A stretch of 64,000 nt of DNA from Lentisphaera marina (GTDB lineage Bacteria > Verrucomicrobiota > Lentisphaeria > Lentisphaerales > Lentisphaeraceae), in contig NZ_JAQZZL010000002.1 in the NCBI RefSeq assembly GCF_028745505.1, positions 868,001 through 932,000 on the forward strand. Reading direction: 5' to 3'. Under the pieces are notes generated by a model. It had not been told where the DNA came from, did no database searches, and was given only the letters and a program-made list of their open reading frames with translations. The position numbers and the translations under genes are program-made. Below, piece by piece: positions 1 to 10,590 of this stretch; the stretch's first letter is position 1, and the number at the start of each line of letters is the position of its first letter.

Positions 1-149
1 TTTTCCCAGACTTCTCTAAGAACGCCATTTTTCTCAGGTAGAAACTTTTGTTCTTGGGCAGGGTCATTGGCCGCATCCGCGGCGAACAACTGACCGGCAA
101 AGGCCAGGGCAGCTACCGTGAGGATGGTTTTTATTTTTAGTGTGTTCAT
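1..149 (-). CDS. Exported protein, 5' end only
   Basis: Only the first 49 codons lie in the window; the gene continues beyond base 1. The ATG at 149 is preceded by the AAAAGGATATAAC ribosome-binding block used by its neighbours. It opens with the same signal-peptide cassette (positive N-terminus, hydrophobic run, cleavage after a FAA-type end) as eight other genes in the cluster. After the signal peptide an acidic linker leads to GVLREVW, which resembles the start of PA14-type domains in related bacteria, but this is a weak guess. The spacer to the upstream sulfatase is 34 bp and is nearly identical to the spacer at 8639-8672, so this junction was duplicated. The function cannot be assigned from this fragment. 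Confidence 0.75.
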   Translation of the reverse strand, partial: MNTLKIKTILTVAALAFAGQLFAADAANDPAQEQKFLPEKNGVLREVWE

Positions 150-183
150 GTTATATCCTTTTTCTTTTCTCGATTGTTGCTGC

Positions 184-2067
184 CTACTTTGTGCCCAGAT
201 GTATCTCGGCGAATTGAAGACCAGAGGACTTTTTCACAGATTCTGTAACCACAAGTTTGTACTTGCTGAATGACTGGCTGGTGGCTATGGTGAAATCACG
301 CGCTTGATGGCGGGAGGAAAATTTCTCATCCGTACGTTTGTCCAGCGACGTCCATTTTTTACCATCATTTGAGCCCAAAAGTTCCCACGACTTTGGATCG
401 CGCTCAGGCATATCGTTGGCACTGACAATGGTGTATGTTGTTGCTGCCATTGAGGACCCTTTCAATGAGAAAACAAAGGAGGCCGGGAATGTGACATTGT
501 CATGGTAATATTTTGTGCCGTAGTCCCCGTCCACCAGTGTCTTTGGGCTGTGTTTGCCTTCAGTGTTTGCACTGGCACTGACCGACGCATCCAGTCGGCG
601 GCTTGTCGGTTTCGGATTGTCAACTTTATGATGAGATTTGTAGGTAACAGGCTTACCGAGTTTATCGACGTTTAAATTATCTCCCATCTCTTGCTGAAGT
701 TCGGCAAATTCGCTCTTTAATTCCTTTATCTTTGTGGCGTACTCAGGGTTATCTATTAAGTCATTCATCTCAGCCGGATCGTTCTTGATGTTGAACAGGC
801 GCATTTTCTTTGCCGCAGTTGGATAGAAAATAAGTTTCCAGTCATCCTTCAGAATCATACGCTGAGTGTTTTGGTAACTGCCGTAAATTCTGTCATATTG
901 AACCTTCTTCTCTCCCTTGATCAAAGGCATCAGACTTTTGAATTCCACATGTGCCGGTTTTTCGGCACCGGCAATCTCAATAGCCGTTGCCATGGCATCC
1001 TGAAGGTAGATTGGCGTATCAATTTTAGAATTTGGTTTTATCCCTGGTCCAACAACAATAAATGGAGGACGCATCGAGTGTTCATACATACTCTGCTTGC
1101 CCATAAGACCGTGATGGCCTGCAGCCAGACCGTGGTCAGCAGTAAAGATGATGTAGGTATTATCCGCTTTTCCACTCGCTTCCAGTGCATCCAGCATACG
1201 CCCGATATGGTGATCCATATAGGTAATTGATGCGTAGTACTCCTGACGGTTGCGTTTGACAGCGTATTCTGTACGCGGGTAAGGAGCCAATCTCTCGTCA
1301 CGTAGATTTTTCCCGCAGATCGCGTTGGCGTATGGATATTCAGGCAGATAGTTTTTCGGAACCTTGATCGAATCAAGCGGGTACATATCCACATACTCTT
1401 TTGGAGCCTGACGCGGGTCATGCGGCGCGTTAAAGGCCAGATACATGAAGAAGGGCTTGTCATCATTCTTGACCTGTTCAAAGAACGTAAGAGTATTATC
1501 GGCCACCACCTGAGTCCAATGGGTTTTCCCTGCCCAGAATCCCCCGTGTTTTTTGTCCCATGGCAGCCATTCGCTCTCATAGAGCTCAGGATTAAAAGTG
1601 CGCCTATAGCGTGCGGCAGCCTGATTCGGCATACTGCCACGCACATCCTTCAGTACGTCAAAACGCGGTTTGCCGGGACAATTGACGTGCCATTTTCCAG
1701 TGATATAGGTTTTATATCCGGCACCCTTCATAATTTCAGACCAGTGTGGATACTGTTTGACACCTTGATCGGCCCGGTGGACAAATTGGCCCGAGTTGAG
1801 CATGGCGCGACTGGCAACACATACCGCGGCGCTCCGAGATCCCATATTATAGGTGTGGGTAAACGATACCCCACGGTTAACCAAACGGTCAAGATTGGGC
1901 GTTTTAATATTCAATTGTCCGTACGCACCAATCGATTCATAGGTCTGATCATCTGCAAAGATAAACATGACGTTCGGCTTTTCCGCAGCACCTTCCGCGG
2001 CTGACAACTGGCCGGCAAAGGCCAGGGCAGCTACCGTGAGGATGTTTTTTATTTTTTGGGTTATCAT
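184..2067 (-). CDS. Exported S1-type sulfatase with C-terminal discoidin (F5/8C) domain
   Basis: A 627-residue formylglycine sulfatase, expected to hydrolyse sulfate esters outside the cytoplasm. After a signal peptide (residues 1-23) the sulfatase core shows the metal-binding FADD (37-40), the maturation motif C83-V-A-S-R87 (C-x-A-S-R variant, C83 the predicted formylglycine), GKWH (124-127) and the metal-site TADHG (D311, H312). Residues about 490-625 form an F5/8 type C domain that probably binds glycan. It is one of three close paralogues (others at 8673-10553 and 13380-15815). Its discoidin tail is almost the same as that of the 8673 copy, while the 13380 copy has GH43 instead. The sulfate position cleaved cannot be read from sequence; the neighbouring fucosidases suggest sulfated fucan. 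Confidence 0.93.
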   Translation of the reverse strand: MITQKIKNILTVAALAFAGQLSAAEGAAEKPNVMFIFADDQTYESIGAYGQLNIKTPNLDRLVNRGVSFTHTYNMGSRSAAVCVASRAMLNSGQFVHRADQGVKQYPHWSEIMKGAGYKTYITGKWHVNCPGKPRFDVLKDVRGSMPNQAAARYRRTFNPELYESEWLPWDKKHGGFWAGKTHWTQVVADNTLTFFEQVKNDDKPFFMYLAFNAPHDPRQAPKEYVDMYPLDSIKVPKNYLPEYPYANAICGKNLRDERLAPYPRTEYAVKRNRQEYYASITYMDHHIGRMLDALEASGKADNTYIIFTADHGLAAGHHGLMGKQSMYEHSMRPPFIVVGPGIKPNSKIDTPIYLQDAMATAIEIAGAEKPAHVEFKSLMPLIKGEKKVQYDRIYGSYQNTQRMILKDDWKLIFYPTAAKKMRLFNIKNDPAEMNDLIDNPEYATKIKELKSEFAELQQEMGDNLNVDKLGKPVTYKSHHKVDNPKPTSRRLDASVSASANTEGKHSPKTLVDGDYGTKYYHDNVTFPASFVFSLKGSSMAATTYTIVSANDMPERDPKSWELLGSNDGKKWTSLDKRTDEKFSSRHQARDFTIATSQSFSKYKLVVTESVKKSSGLQFAEIHLGTK

Positions 2068-2124
2068 GTTATATATCTTTTTTTCTTTTGATAAAATGAA
2101 TAGCTTCGCGGGTAAATTTTCTCA

Positions 2125-3885
2125 TTATTTATTGATAGGTCGTAAAATGACAGCCTTCAAATTGAACAAAGCCTCGCTCTTTTTTTCGGTCATCTTGAGA
2201 CTGAATGTGTAATTGGTGATCTCTGGTAAATTCAAAACTCCAGCATTCAGCTCCTGATACTTTTCCCAAGCACCGGTTTGATTCACTGTGCCCGTAAGCT
2301 TCTGCTCAGCAGCTTCCAAGACAAACTGACTGCCTCCTTTGGGGGATGCACAAATTAGTAAGACCCTGTACTGACCAGGGATCACCACCTCTTGCTTCCA
2401 AGTGGCGACATTGTCTTCCGAGGACCAGTAACCCAGGTTCTTGTTTTTACCCTCATATTTGAGTGTGCCAGAACCCGTGATTTCAGCTTTTTTAGCACTT
2501 AACAATAGATCGCCCTCTTTCAATGGCACACTTGCATCTGGCAACTCGAAGGTTTTGATCGACCCCGGAGCTGCCACAAGTTTAATGACTGAGCTATACT
2601 CGTTGCTACCTTTAGCGGGTATACGAATCAGCAAAGACTTGTCCTTGTTCTCTGCACTCACTTTTTCCTCAGAATTCATGAGCATTAGCTCTTGAACGTC
2701 TGCATTTAAACCGGCCACCGTTAGCTTGCCATCTGCTGGCCAATCGAAAACGTGTAGATAAATCGTATCGCCTTTTTGAAGCACACGCCCCCAGTCTTGA
2801 AGAGGGATGTCTGCAAAATTCGTTTTATAAATCGCCTCACTATGGGTCTTGAGCCAGTCGCCCATTCCCGCTAATCGGTCAAGGCATCCTGGAGGAAACT
2901 CACCCTCGGTCGTCGGGCCAATATTGAGTAACAAGGCACCACCTTTAGAGTTGATATCTACCAGCTTTTGCACGAGCTGTTTGGTCGTCTTCCAGTTTTT
3001 ATCGTGTTCTTTGTATCCCCACGAGTGATTGATGGTCCAGCAGGCTTCCCAGTAATAATCAAGTTTTGTGCCAGGTGTGAATTGCTCAGGGGTTCCGAAG
3101 TCGATTTTCGAACTGTTGCGTTTACTAACTCGGTTATTGATAATAGCTGTAGGCTGGATCTCGCGGAGGTAAGCATACAGGTCCTCACCGTCGGCCATAC
3201 TCCAGTTCTTCCACCAATCCCCATCAAACCAGAAGATCTGAGTATCGTAGCGGTCGACCAACTCCTTGAGTTGATTCTTCATATATTGAACATACTCTTC
3301 CTTAGCATTGGGCCCGGCCCAATCAGGATTACCCCATTTTTTCCAAAAATCACCGCTAGCTGGTTTCTGAGTTGGGTGATGCCAATCGATGATGGAGTAG
3401 TAAGTGCCAAACTTTATACCGTGTTTTTTGCATGCCGCACTGAGCTCCCCCAGCAGGTCTTTTTCAACACCGGCCGCATCTTTGATATCGTACTCGGTGT
3501 ACTTGGAATCCCATAAACAGAAGCCATCGTGGTGCTTGGTCGTGATGACCATGTACTTCATGCCGGCCTGCTTGGCCGTTTTGATCCACTCCTCGGCATT
3601 AAATTTTGAAGGATTGAATCGCTTAGCAACCTCAGAGTATTCCGCTTTAGGAATGTCTGCACCAGCTTGAATCCACTCGGCGTAACCATCGATCTGTTTA
3701 CCATTCCAGGATCCTGCCAGTGTTGAGTAGGAACCCCAGTGAATGAAGAGCCCAAACTTAGCCTCATCAAACCACTGCATTCTAGCATCAAAGTCTTCTT
3801 TGCTTTCTTTAGCCGCTAGCGGACTTATACAAGCTAACGCAACTGCAGTTGCCATGAGTATGTTTTTTATTTTTGGGGTGATCAT
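2125..3885 (-). CDS. Exported GH29 alpha-L-fucosidase
   Basis: GH29 enzymes release alpha-linked L-fucose with retention. The barrel begins with the family block FGLFIHWGSYST and the WFDG motif holds the expected nucleophile, D221 counted from the chosen start. The last ~140 residues look like a beta-sandwich carbohydrate-binding module. I place the start at the ATG at 3885 rather than 15 codons upstream, because a ribosome-binding block (AAAAGGATATAAC) directly precedes it and the protein then opens with a normal signal peptide (lysine-rich, then a hydrophobic run ending ISPLAA). The leader is a more diverged version of the cassette used by the other exported enzymes. It sits 41 bp after a sulfatase and 57 bp before another, consistent with joint desulfation and defucosylation. 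Confidence 0.93.
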   Translation of the reverse strand: MITPKIKNILMATAVALACISPLAAKESKEDFDARMQWFDEAKFGLFIHWGSYSTLAGSWNGKQIDGYAEWIQAGADIPKAEYSEVAKRFNPSKFNAEEWIKTAKQAGMKYMVITTKHHDGFCLWDSKYTEYDIKDAAGVEKDLLGELSAACKKHGIKFGTYYSIIDWHHPTQKPASGDFWKKWGNPDWAGPNAKEEYVQYMKNQLKELVDRYDTQIFWFDGDWWKNWSMADGEDLYAYLREIQPTAIINNRVSKRNSSKIDFGTPEQFTPGTKLDYYWEACWTINHSWGYKEHDKNWKTTKQLVQKLVDINSKGGALLLNIGPTTEGEFPPGCLDRLAGMGDWLKTHSEAIYKTNFADIPLQDWGRVLQKGDTIYLHVFDWPADGKLTVAGLNADVQELMLMNSEEKVSAENKDKSLLIRIPAKGSNEYSSVIKLVAAPGSIKTFELPDASVPLKEGDLLLSAKKAEITGSGTLKYEGKNKNLGYWSSEDNVATWKQEVVIPGQYRVLLICASPKGGSQFVLEAAEQKLTGTVNQTGAWEKYQELNAGVLNLPEITNYTFSLKMTEKKSEALFNLKAVILRPINK

Positions 3886-3926
3886 GTTATATCCTTTTAT
3901 TAATTTTTTTTCGATCGCTGCTGAAA

Positions 3927-5855
3927 TCATTTCACTTCAAACTTTACCAGATTGCCTCGGAATTCTCCTTTTGGAGCCTTGGGGTCTACGGGGTTGCCAT
4001 AATCGAAACCAATACTCAAGTCTTCGGCAGGCCACTTGCTTATCCAATGGCCGCCTGTTTGAGAGCTCACGGTCTCGTTGTCGCCAACCTGCACAAACAG
4101 GTGCCCTTTATCATCCAACCCCGTCTCAAAGCTGAATTTCCCTGCTGGAGCTGGAGTTTTGACGCGCTCAAGGTGATTCTTGCCTGTCGCAACGGCAAAC
4201 ACCAGCTCTTTGCCGTTGAGATAGAGAGAGTAACCGACTGCGGTTCCACCATGGGCCAGAACAACTTGCTTCGCCTCGGCAGCAACTTCCATTTCTCCGC
4301 TGATTTTGAACGCCTTTTTCACTACTGCAGGTGCACTCTTTGATGCATAAACATCACCCGTCTTGATCTTCGACCAGACGAGTTTTGCGGCAACTTCCGC
4401 TTTGGTGCCTCCGGGCTTAATGCCAGTACCAATCTCCTTTTGCTTTTCGGTAATGAGACCCTCGAGGCGTTTGAAGACTTCAGGATACTTGTCTGCGACA
4501 TTCTTTTTTTCTCCTGGATCAGACTCTAAATCGTACAATGCTCCTTTGCTTCCCGCCTTCCTCTTTAAGCCATAAGCGCCTCCACCGAGGAACTCCTGCA
4601 GCTTCCATTTGCCACTGCGAACGGCCTGTACATCCCAGCCATATACATAAAAGAAGTCTTTCTCAGGTACCTCTCCTTCTTCAAGGGCAAGGAGTGGCCA
4701 AATGTTTTGCCCATCGATCACTCTGTCGTTCGGCAGTGGCTGACCCGCCAGTGTTGCAATCGTTGGGAACAGATCCAACATGGAAGCGACCTGGGAACAT
4801 TCTCTACCGGCAGCCACCTTCCCGGGCCAGCGCATGATCATCGGTACACGTTGACCACCCTCATGAGTTGAAAATTTTCCACCCTTCAGGGGCTTGGCTC
4901 TTCCACTCAGCTCCCCCAAACCAAGCCAGGGGCCGTTGTCCGAGGTGAAAATGACCAGGGTATTGTCGTCAATATTCAGTTCTTTCAATGTTGTCAGCAG
5001 ACGCCCGACATTGAAATCCAGTTCCTCAATGGTATCACCATAGAAGCCCTGCTTGCTCTTGCCACGGAATGCGTTGCTCGCTGCAAGGGGGATGTGGGGC
5101 ATCGCGTGCGGCAGATAGACAAAAAACGGCTTATTATCATTTGCATTGGTTTTGATAAATTTTATGGCTTCATCGGTATAACGCTGAGTCAGGGTCGTCT
5201 GAATCACCGGAAACTCAATCACCTCTTCATTGAGCATAAGAGGCAACTGAAATTTCTCATGGGGACTTGTTAAGCCACCGCCCTTCTTCGAATAGGCGCC
5301 AGATCTGATTTTATCCACCGTAGCTCCTCCGTTGAGCTTCAGGTCAGATGCCAGGGGTGCTGTTTTATCAATCCACATATCGTTGCTGTAGGGAATCCCC
5401 AAGTAGTAATCAAAGCCCTGGCGAGTAGGAAGAAACTCAGGCTTGTGCCCCAAGTGCCATTTCCCGATACAAGCCGTCGCATAACTGGCCTTCTTAAGAA
5501 TTTCTGCAATGGTCACCTCTTTTGAGGGAAAACCATGGGAGTCACGCGGGAATAGCACTTTGGGTACATTACAGCGGGTCGGATAACGTCCGGTTAACAT
5601 CGCAGCACGCGAAGGTGAGCATACTGCATTTGCCGAATAAAAATCGGTAAACCGAACACCTTCAGCAGCCATGCGGTCGAGGTTGGGTGTACTGATATCT
5701 TGCGCCCCATAGCATCCTGCATCGGCATACCCCATATCATCGGTGAAAATCAGTATCACGTTGGGGGTCTTTGCTGCAGTTTCCGCCGCGAACAACTGGC
5801 CGGCAAAGGCCAGTACAGCTACCGTGAGCATGGTTGTTATTTTTTGGGTTATCAT
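3927..5855 (-). CDS. Exported S1-type arylsulfatase-like sulfatase with extra C-terminal beta domain
   Basis: A 642-residue sulfatase with the classical motif C79-S-P-S-R83 followed by AAMLTG, metal ligands D39/D40, GKWHLG (131-136) and SDNGPW (D306, N307). The signal peptide is the shared cassette. Beyond the normal sulfatase end (about residue 490) lie about 140 residues, beginning near DVYASKSAP and ending LVKFEVK, that form a separate, probably beta-sandwich domain of unknown role. The interrupted sulfatase at 27333-29237 has the same two-part architecture and is its closest relative here; tail-like DNA also precedes the beta-helix gene near 18720. It differs clearly from the CVASR-type sulfatases at 184, 8673 and 13380, so it probably acts on another sulfate position. 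Confidence 0.93.
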   Translation of the reverse strand: MITQKITTMLTVAVLAFAGQLFAAETAAKTPNVILIFTDDMGYADAGCYGAQDISTPNLDRMAAEGVRFTDFYSANAVCSPSRAAMLTGRYPTRCNVPKVLFPRDSHGFPSKEVTIAEILKKASYATACIGKWHLGHKPEFLPTRQGFDYYLGIPYSNDMWIDKTAPLASDLKLNGGATVDKIRSGAYSKKGGGLTSPHEKFQLPLMLNEEVIEFPVIQTTLTQRYTDEAIKFIKTNANDNKPFFVYLPHAMPHIPLAASNAFRGKSKQGFYGDTIEELDFNVGRLLTTLKELNIDDNTLVIFTSDNGPWLGLGELSGRAKPLKGGKFSTHEGGQRVPMIMRWPGKVAAGRECSQVASMLDLFPTIATLAGQPLPNDRVIDGQNIWPLLALEEGEVPEKDFFYVYGWDVQAVRSGKWKLQEFLGGGAYGLKRKAGSKGALYDLESDPGEKKNVADKYPEVFKRLEGLITEKQKEIGTGIKPGGTKAEVAAKLVWSKIKTGDVYASKSAPAVVKKAFKISGEMEVAAEAKQVVLAHGGTAVGYSLYLNGKELVFAVATGKNHLERVKTPAPAGKFSFETGLDDKGHLFVQVGDNETVSSQTGGHWISKWPAEDLSIGFDYGNPVDPKAPKGEFRGNLVKFEVK

Positions 5856-5920
5856 GTTATATTCTTTTTTAGTTTTTCTACCCGTACTTTGACTGGTTTT
5901 TTCCCGAGCGACTCAAGGAG

Positions 5921-8638
5921 CTATTTCACACCCGTGCACGTGATTCTTTTGTCGTCAGAGCCGACGGCAACACCCGCTATCCGCAGCACGGGTTTCAGGC
6001 CGGAAAGAGATCTTACCGTCGCAGAAGTCAACTTCCCCTCATCCCATGCTATATCCACTTCAAAATTTCCCTGAGCTTTCAAGCCCTTCACACTGCCTTT
6101 GGGCCATTTGGAAGGCAAAGCTGGAAGCATGTGCACCTCACCCATGTGTGATTGGAGAAGCATCTCAGTCACTCCTGAGGTCGCACCGAAGTTTCCGTCA
6201 ATTTGAAATGGCGGATGCGTGTCAAACAAATTAGCCATCACACTATGCTTCATCAGTTCTGAGAGGAGCCTATGTGACCTGTCGCCATCGGCCAAGCGGG
6301 CCCAGAAATTAATTTTCCAAGCTTTACTCCAGCCTGTTCCGCCATCTCCACGAGCGTTGAGAGATATTCTTGCTGCCTCTGCATATTTAGGTGTCAGCGC
6401 TGGAGAAATCTGTCTGCCAGGATGTAATGCGAATAAATGCGAAACGTGTCTATGTTTATTACCTCGGTTATCCCAATCTTCTTTCCACTCCTGCAATTGC
6501 CCCCAATGGCCGATCCGCAGTCCGGGATCCAGTTTAGCCAGCTTCGCTTTCAGAGTATCCCGAAAGGCGGCATCAACCCCTAACACCTCGGTTGCTGCAA
6601 TGGTGTTTTCAAACAGTTCCAATACAATTTGCTGGTCCATACTGGAGCCGGCGCTATGCCTACCGTGTTCAGGTGAAAATGATGGCGAGGAAACGAGCTT
6701 GCCATCCCGCGGATCGGTGACCAGAAAATCGACCCAGAACAGGCAGGCCTCTTTCATGATCGGATAGCCAAGCTCCTTCAGGAATTTCTTGTCTTGGTTG
6801 AAGGTGTAATGCTGCCAGATATGCTGACAATTCCACGCCGCGCCTGCAGGTGCCCAGAAGGCATTAAAATAATGACTAAGCCCGGTCTTACCCCAAATAC
6901 TCTGTCCATGCCCCGCGATAAAACCTTTGGCACCAAACTGAGCCGCGGTCTTTCTGCCAGGTACCAGTTGAGCGTTCATGAAATCAAAAAGCGGCAGGTG
7001 ACATTCACCTAAGTTCGTCATCTCAGCCGGCCAATAATTCATCTGGAGGTTGATGTTATACCAGTAGCCTGAAGTCCAAGGGGGATTGTTACTATTGTTC
7101 CAGATACCCTGCAAATTGGCAGGCAGCGTCCCTTTACGGGATGAGCTGATCAGCAGGTATCGACCGTACTGGAAGAACAACCTTTCAAGGGCGCGATTAT
7201 CCCCGTTGTAGGATGCTCTCTGCTCATTCGTTGGTTTGGATTGGGGTTTTTGATCGAGATTCAGACGAACGCGATCAAACAATGACTTGTAGTCTTTCTG
7301 GTGCGTTGCTTTGAGCAATTGGCGACCTTTTGCAGTGGCAGCGGCTAGCGTCTTTGTCACTCTATCATGTGGATGCTCCCCCTGATAATCCGGGTAGACA
7401 TCAACGTAAGAAGTCCCTGCGGTCAGGATGATCGTTGCAGAATCAGCACCTGCCACCTCGATGCCTTCGCCATGTTCGGTCGTCGTTCCACCGCTAGCCA
7501 GCACTTTATACTGAGTCTCGTGCTGGAGCTTGTTCTTTAACGTGCCTGAAGATGTGACCACACCCTCTTTGACCGAAGAGCTTACCTTGTGAGCAAAGTC
7601 AAAACGGGTTTTAAAGGAAATAGAGCCAGGCTTATCCGCCTTCAAATGGATCACGAAAACATTGTCAGGATAGCTGACAAAATACTCGCGGCTGTAGTTG
7701 ATGCCGCCCTTGGTATAGCGCACACCACCCGTTCCTTGTGCGAGATCAAGTTTTCTGCAGTAATGACTTATGCCACCTTTACCGCTATCAGGAGATTTAA
7801 AGCCACCAATATCAGCCAACTGCATCTCAGTGCCTTTGTTATTCTCCATCTCAAACCGATAATGCATATAAGCTTTCTTACTCGAGGTCGTGAATGACAG
7901 CTCCTGCTTCCTGTGAGGAAAATCGATTCCAGACCTGGTATCAATAACAGCCCAACTTTTGCCATCATTCGATGCTTTCACTGTCCAGTTAGCTGGATCT
8001 CGGTCTGGCGAGTCGTTCGCGGATGTAAAAGAATACTCCGGCAAGGCTCGGGCCTCAGTCAAATTAACCTGCACCCAAAAAGGGGCGTTATTCTCAGCTC
8101 CGGTAAACCATTTTGTGTTTGGATTATTATCCAATAGCATGGCACCAGTCTCCTTTGGAGCATTTTCGGAACTAGTGGCAACTTGCGTAGTCCCTCCAAA
8201 ATCGAGGTAAAAGTTTCCCAGGGTCTGGTACGCACCCATATTTTGTTGTGTTCCTCGCAGTGCGTGCATAGCCTCCCTGGCACCATCCCAGTCTTTGGCG
8301 TTGATTTTTTTGCGCACCGTTTCGAGACTGGCAACATGCCCCCCAGGGCCCGCAGTATTGCCGTAGTGATAATTTTCCATGGATCCCGGTCCGCCTGACC
8401 AGAGGCTCTTTTCATTGATGTTGAATTGTTCGCTTTCTACTCCGCCAAAGAACATGGCACCAATACGACCATTGCCCAATGGCAAGGCCTCTTGTTCCCA
8501 TTTCTTGGCAGGACTTGAATACCAAAGTTTAAGATCATCGGCTTTTTGAACCTTTTTTTCAGACTCAAAGGCGAATACAGCTCCAGAAAAAGCGAGTGCA
8601 GCTACCGTGAGCATGGTTTTTATTTTTTGGGTTATCAT
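5921..8638 (-). CDS. Exported GH95 alpha-L-fucosidase with inserted discoidin domain
   Basis: GH95 enzymes are inverting alpha-L-fucosidases, classically alpha-1,2. The 905-residue protein has the N-terminal beta domain ([16 protein letters not shown]), then an F5/8C domain inserted at about residues 150-282 before the family block DYxRxLDL (here HYCRKLDL), then the (alpha/alpha)6 barrel. The residues matching the characterised Bifidobacterium AfcA active site are present: N528 and N530 in [10 protein letters not shown], general acid E657 in SPSFSPEH, and D814 in FQIDGNFG. The signal peptide is a variant of the shared cassette. It is the second GH95 in the operon; the two are diverged from each other but carry the insertion at the same place, suggesting the insertion predates or spread after their split. 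Confidence 0.93.
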   Translation of the reverse strand: MITQKIKTMLTVAALAFSGAVFAFESEKKVQKADDLKLWYSSPAKKWEQEALPLGNGRIGAMFFGGVESEQFNINEKSLWSGGPGSMENYHYGNTAGPGGHVASLETVRKKINAKDWDGAREAMHALRGTQQNMGAYQTLGNFYLDFGGTTQVATSSENAPKETGAMLLDNNPNTKWFTGAENNAPFWVQVNLTEARALPEYSFTSANDSPDRDPANWTVKASNDGKSWAVIDTRSGIDFPHRKQELSFTTSSKKAYMHYRFEMENNKGTEMQLADIGGFKSPDSGKGGISHYCRKLDLAQGTGGVRYTKGGINYSREYFVSYPDNVFVIHLKADKPGSISFKTRFDFAHKVSSSVKEGVVTSSGTLKNKLQHETQYKVLASGGTTTEHGEGIEVAGADSATIILTAGTSYVDVYPDYQGEHPHDRVTKTLAAATAKGRQLLKATHQKDYKSLFDRVRLNLDQKPQSKPTNEQRASYNGDNRALERLFFQYGRYLLISSSRKGTLPANLQGIWNNSNNPPWTSGYWYNINLQMNYWPAEMTNLGECHLPLFDFMNAQLVPGRKTAAQFGAKGFIAGHGQSIWGKTGLSHYFNAFWAPAGAAWNCQHIWQHYTFNQDKKFLKELGYPIMKEACLFWVDFLVTDPRDGKLVSSPSFSPEHGRHSAGSSMDQQIVLELFENTIAATEVLGVDAAFRDTLKAKLAKLDPGLRIGHWGQLQEWKEDWDNRGNKHRHVSHLFALHPGRQISPALTPKYAEAARISLNARGDGGTGWSKAWKINFWARLADGDRSHRLLSELMKHSVMANLFDTHPPFQIDGNFGATSGVTEMLLQSHMGEVHMLPALPSKWPKGSVKGLKAQGNFEVDIAWDEGKLTSATVRSLSGLKPVLRIAGVAVGSDDKRITCTGVK

Positions 8639-9080
8639 GTTATATCCTTTTTCTTTTCTTGATTGTTGCTGCCTACTTTGTGCCCAGATGTATCTCGGCG
8701 AATTGAAGACCAGAGGACTTTTTCACAGATTCTGTAACCACAAGTTTGTAATTGCTGAATGACTGGCTGGTGGCTATGGTGAAATCACGCGCTTGAAGGC
8801 GGGAGGAAAATTCCTCATCCGTACGTTTGTCCAGCGACGTCCATTTTTTACCATCATTTGAGCCCAAAAGTTCCCACGACTTTGGGTCGCGCTCAGGCAT
8901 GTCGTTGGCACTGACAATGGTGTATGTTGTTGCTGCCATTGAGGACCCTTTCAATGAGAAAACAAACGACGCCGGGAATGTGACCTTGCCATGGTAATAT
9001 TTTGTGCCGTAGTTCCCGTCCACCAAGGTCTTTGGGCTGTGATTGCCTTCAGTGTTTGCACTGGCACTGACCGACGCATC
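8639..9080 (-). repeat. Near-identical repeat of 150-600 (discoidin end plus spacer)
   Basis: The discoidin-coding end of the 8673 sulfatase, its stop and the following 34-bp spacer up to the next ATG are nearly identical to the same part of the 184 sulfatase and the spacer to the partial gene at 1-149. The genes that follow differ. Confidence 0.8.
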
Positions 9081-10553
9081 AAGTCTTGGTCTTGTTGGCT
9101 TTGGTGCTACAACCTTACGCCCCTTATTGTGTTTATCTTCCCATCGAACCAGCTTATCATCAGAGAGAGGATCTCCCATCTCTTTCTTAAGTTCAGCAAA
9201 TTCGCTCTTTAATTCCTTTATCTTTGTGGCGTACTCAGGGTTATCGATTAAGTCATTCATCTCAGCCGGATCGTTCTTGATGTTGAACAGGCGCATTTTC
9301 TTTGCCGCAGTTGGATAGAAAATAAGTTTCCAGTCATCCTTTAGAATCATACGCTGAGTGTTCATGTACTTTCCGTAAATTCTATCGTACTGAACCGTCT
9401 TCTCTCCCTTGATCAAAGGCATCAGACTTTTGAATTCCACATGTGCCGGTTTTTCGGCACCGGCAAGCTCAATTGCTGTAGCCATGGCATCCTGAAGGTA
9501 GATTGGCGTATCAATTTTAGAATTTGGTTTTATTCCTGGTCCAACAACAATAAATGGAGGACGCATAGAGTGCTCGTACATACTCTGCTTACCCATAAGA
9601 CCGTGATGTCCTGCAGCCAGACCGTGGTCAGCAGTAAAGATAATGTAGGTATTATCTGCTTTTCCACTCGCTTCCAAAGCATCCAGCATACGCCCGATAT
9701 GGTGATCCATATAGGTGATTGATGCATAATACTCCTGACGGTTGCGCTTTACCGCATACTCCGTTCGAGGATAGGGTGCCAGAATCTCGTCTCGTAGTTT
9801 TTTCCCGCAAATCTCTGCTGCATACGGGTACTCAGGCAGATAATTTTTCGGAATTTTAATCGAATCAAGCGGGTACATATCCACATACTCTTTGGGAGCC
9901 TGACGCGGATCATGTGGCGCGTTAAAGGCAAGGTACATGAAGAAGGGCTTGTCATCATTCTTGACCTTGTCAAAGAACTTAAGGGTATCATCGGCCACCA
10001 CCTGGGTCCAGTGGGTTCCTCCTGTCCAGAATCCCCCGTGTCTTTCGTCCCACGGTAGCCATTCGCTCTCATAGAGCTCAGGCTTAAAGGTGCGCCTATA
10101 GCGTACGTCAGCCTGGTTCGGCATTCCACCACGTACATTTTTCGTTACATTAAAGCGCGGCTTACCTGGAACGTGCCATTTACCTGTCATATACGTGGTA
10201 TAGCCGGCGCCATTCATGATTTCAGACCAGTGCGGGTATTGTTTGACACCTTGCTCAGCACGGTTGACAAATCGGCCCGAGTTGAGCATGGCGCGGCTGG
10301 CAACACATACTGCTCCGCCCCAAGCTCCCATATTATAGGTATGGGTGAATGATACACCACGTTTCACCAAACGGTCAAGATTCGGCGTTTTAATATTCAA
10401 TTGTCCGTAGGCACCAATCGATTCATAGGTTTGATCATCTGCAAAGATAAACATGACGTTCGGCTTTTCCGCAGCACCTTCCGCGGCGAACAACTGGCCG
10501 GCAAAGGCCAGTACAGCTACCGTGAGCATGGTTGTTATTTTTTGGGTTATCAT
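8673..10553 (-). CDS. Exported S1-type sulfatase with discoidin domain, second copy
   Basis: 626 residues, colinear with the sulfatase at 184-2067: shared signal peptide, FADD metal site, C83-V-A-S-R87 maturation motif, TADHG, and a C-terminal F5/8C domain (about 490-624). The sulfatase half is almost the same at DNA level as that of 13380-15815, while the discoidin half is almost the same as that of 184-2067, so the gene looks like a recombinant of the two types. The segments GAWGGAVC and KWHVPGKP are shared with the 13380 copy and differ from the 184 copy. It lies between the two GH95 genes with spacers of 34 and 37 bp. Confidence 0.93.
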   Translation of the reverse strand: MITQKITTMLTVAVLAFAGQLFAAEGAAEKPNVMFIFADDQTYESIGAYGQLNIKTPNLDRLVKRGVSFTHTYNMGAWGGAVCVASRAMLNSGRFVNRAEQGVKQYPHWSEIMNGAGYTTYMTGKWHVPGKPRFNVTKNVRGGMPNQADVRYRRTFKPELYESEWLPWDERHGGFWTGGTHWTQVVADDTLKFFDKVKNDDKPFFMYLAFNAPHDPRQAPKEYVDMYPLDSIKIPKNYLPEYPYAAEICGKKLRDEILAPYPRTEYAVKRNRQEYYASITYMDHHIGRMLDALEASGKADNTYIIFTADHGLAAGHHGLMGKQSMYEHSMRPPFIVVGPGIKPNSKIDTPIYLQDAMATAIELAGAEKPAHVEFKSLMPLIKGEKTVQYDRIYGKYMNTQRMILKDDWKLIFYPTAAKKMRLFNIKNDPAEMNDLIDNPEYATKIKELKSEFAELKKEMGDPLSDDKLVRWEDKHNKGRKVVAPKPTRPRLDASVSASANTEGNHSPKTLVDGNYGTKYYHGKVTFPASFVFSLKGSSMAATTYTIVSANDMPERDPKSWELLGSNDGKKWTSLDKRTDEEFSSRLQARDFTIATSQSFSNYKLVVTESVKKSSGLQFAEIHLGTK

Positions 10554-10562
10554 GTTATATCC
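10486..10562 (-). repeat. Signal-peptide/leader cassette, representative copy
   Basis: About 75 bp made of the ribosome-binding block (AAGGATATAAC), ATG and the signal-peptide codons. Related copies begin the genes starting at 149, 2067, 3885 (diverged), 5855, 8638, 10553, 13365 (diverged), 15815 and 18684. They precede sulfatase, GH29, GH95 and beta-helix enzymes alike. Confidence 0.8.
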
Positions 10563-10590
10563 TTACTATTAAATTTTTCTTTTTTGATTT

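Noticed and set aside
871..2004. Long open frames on the opposite strand of the sulfatase genes, recurring at 9441-9722 and 14703-14984
   Set aside because: They mirror the sulfatase reading frame, repeat only because the sulfatases are duplicated, and have no ribosome-binding site or recognisable protein features.
3886..3930. N-terminal extension of the GH29 frame
   Set aside because: The extension lies upstream of the ribosome-binding block and would bury the signal peptide; the ATG at 3885 is used instead. The same reasoning was applied at 18684, 34307, 37359 and 47258.
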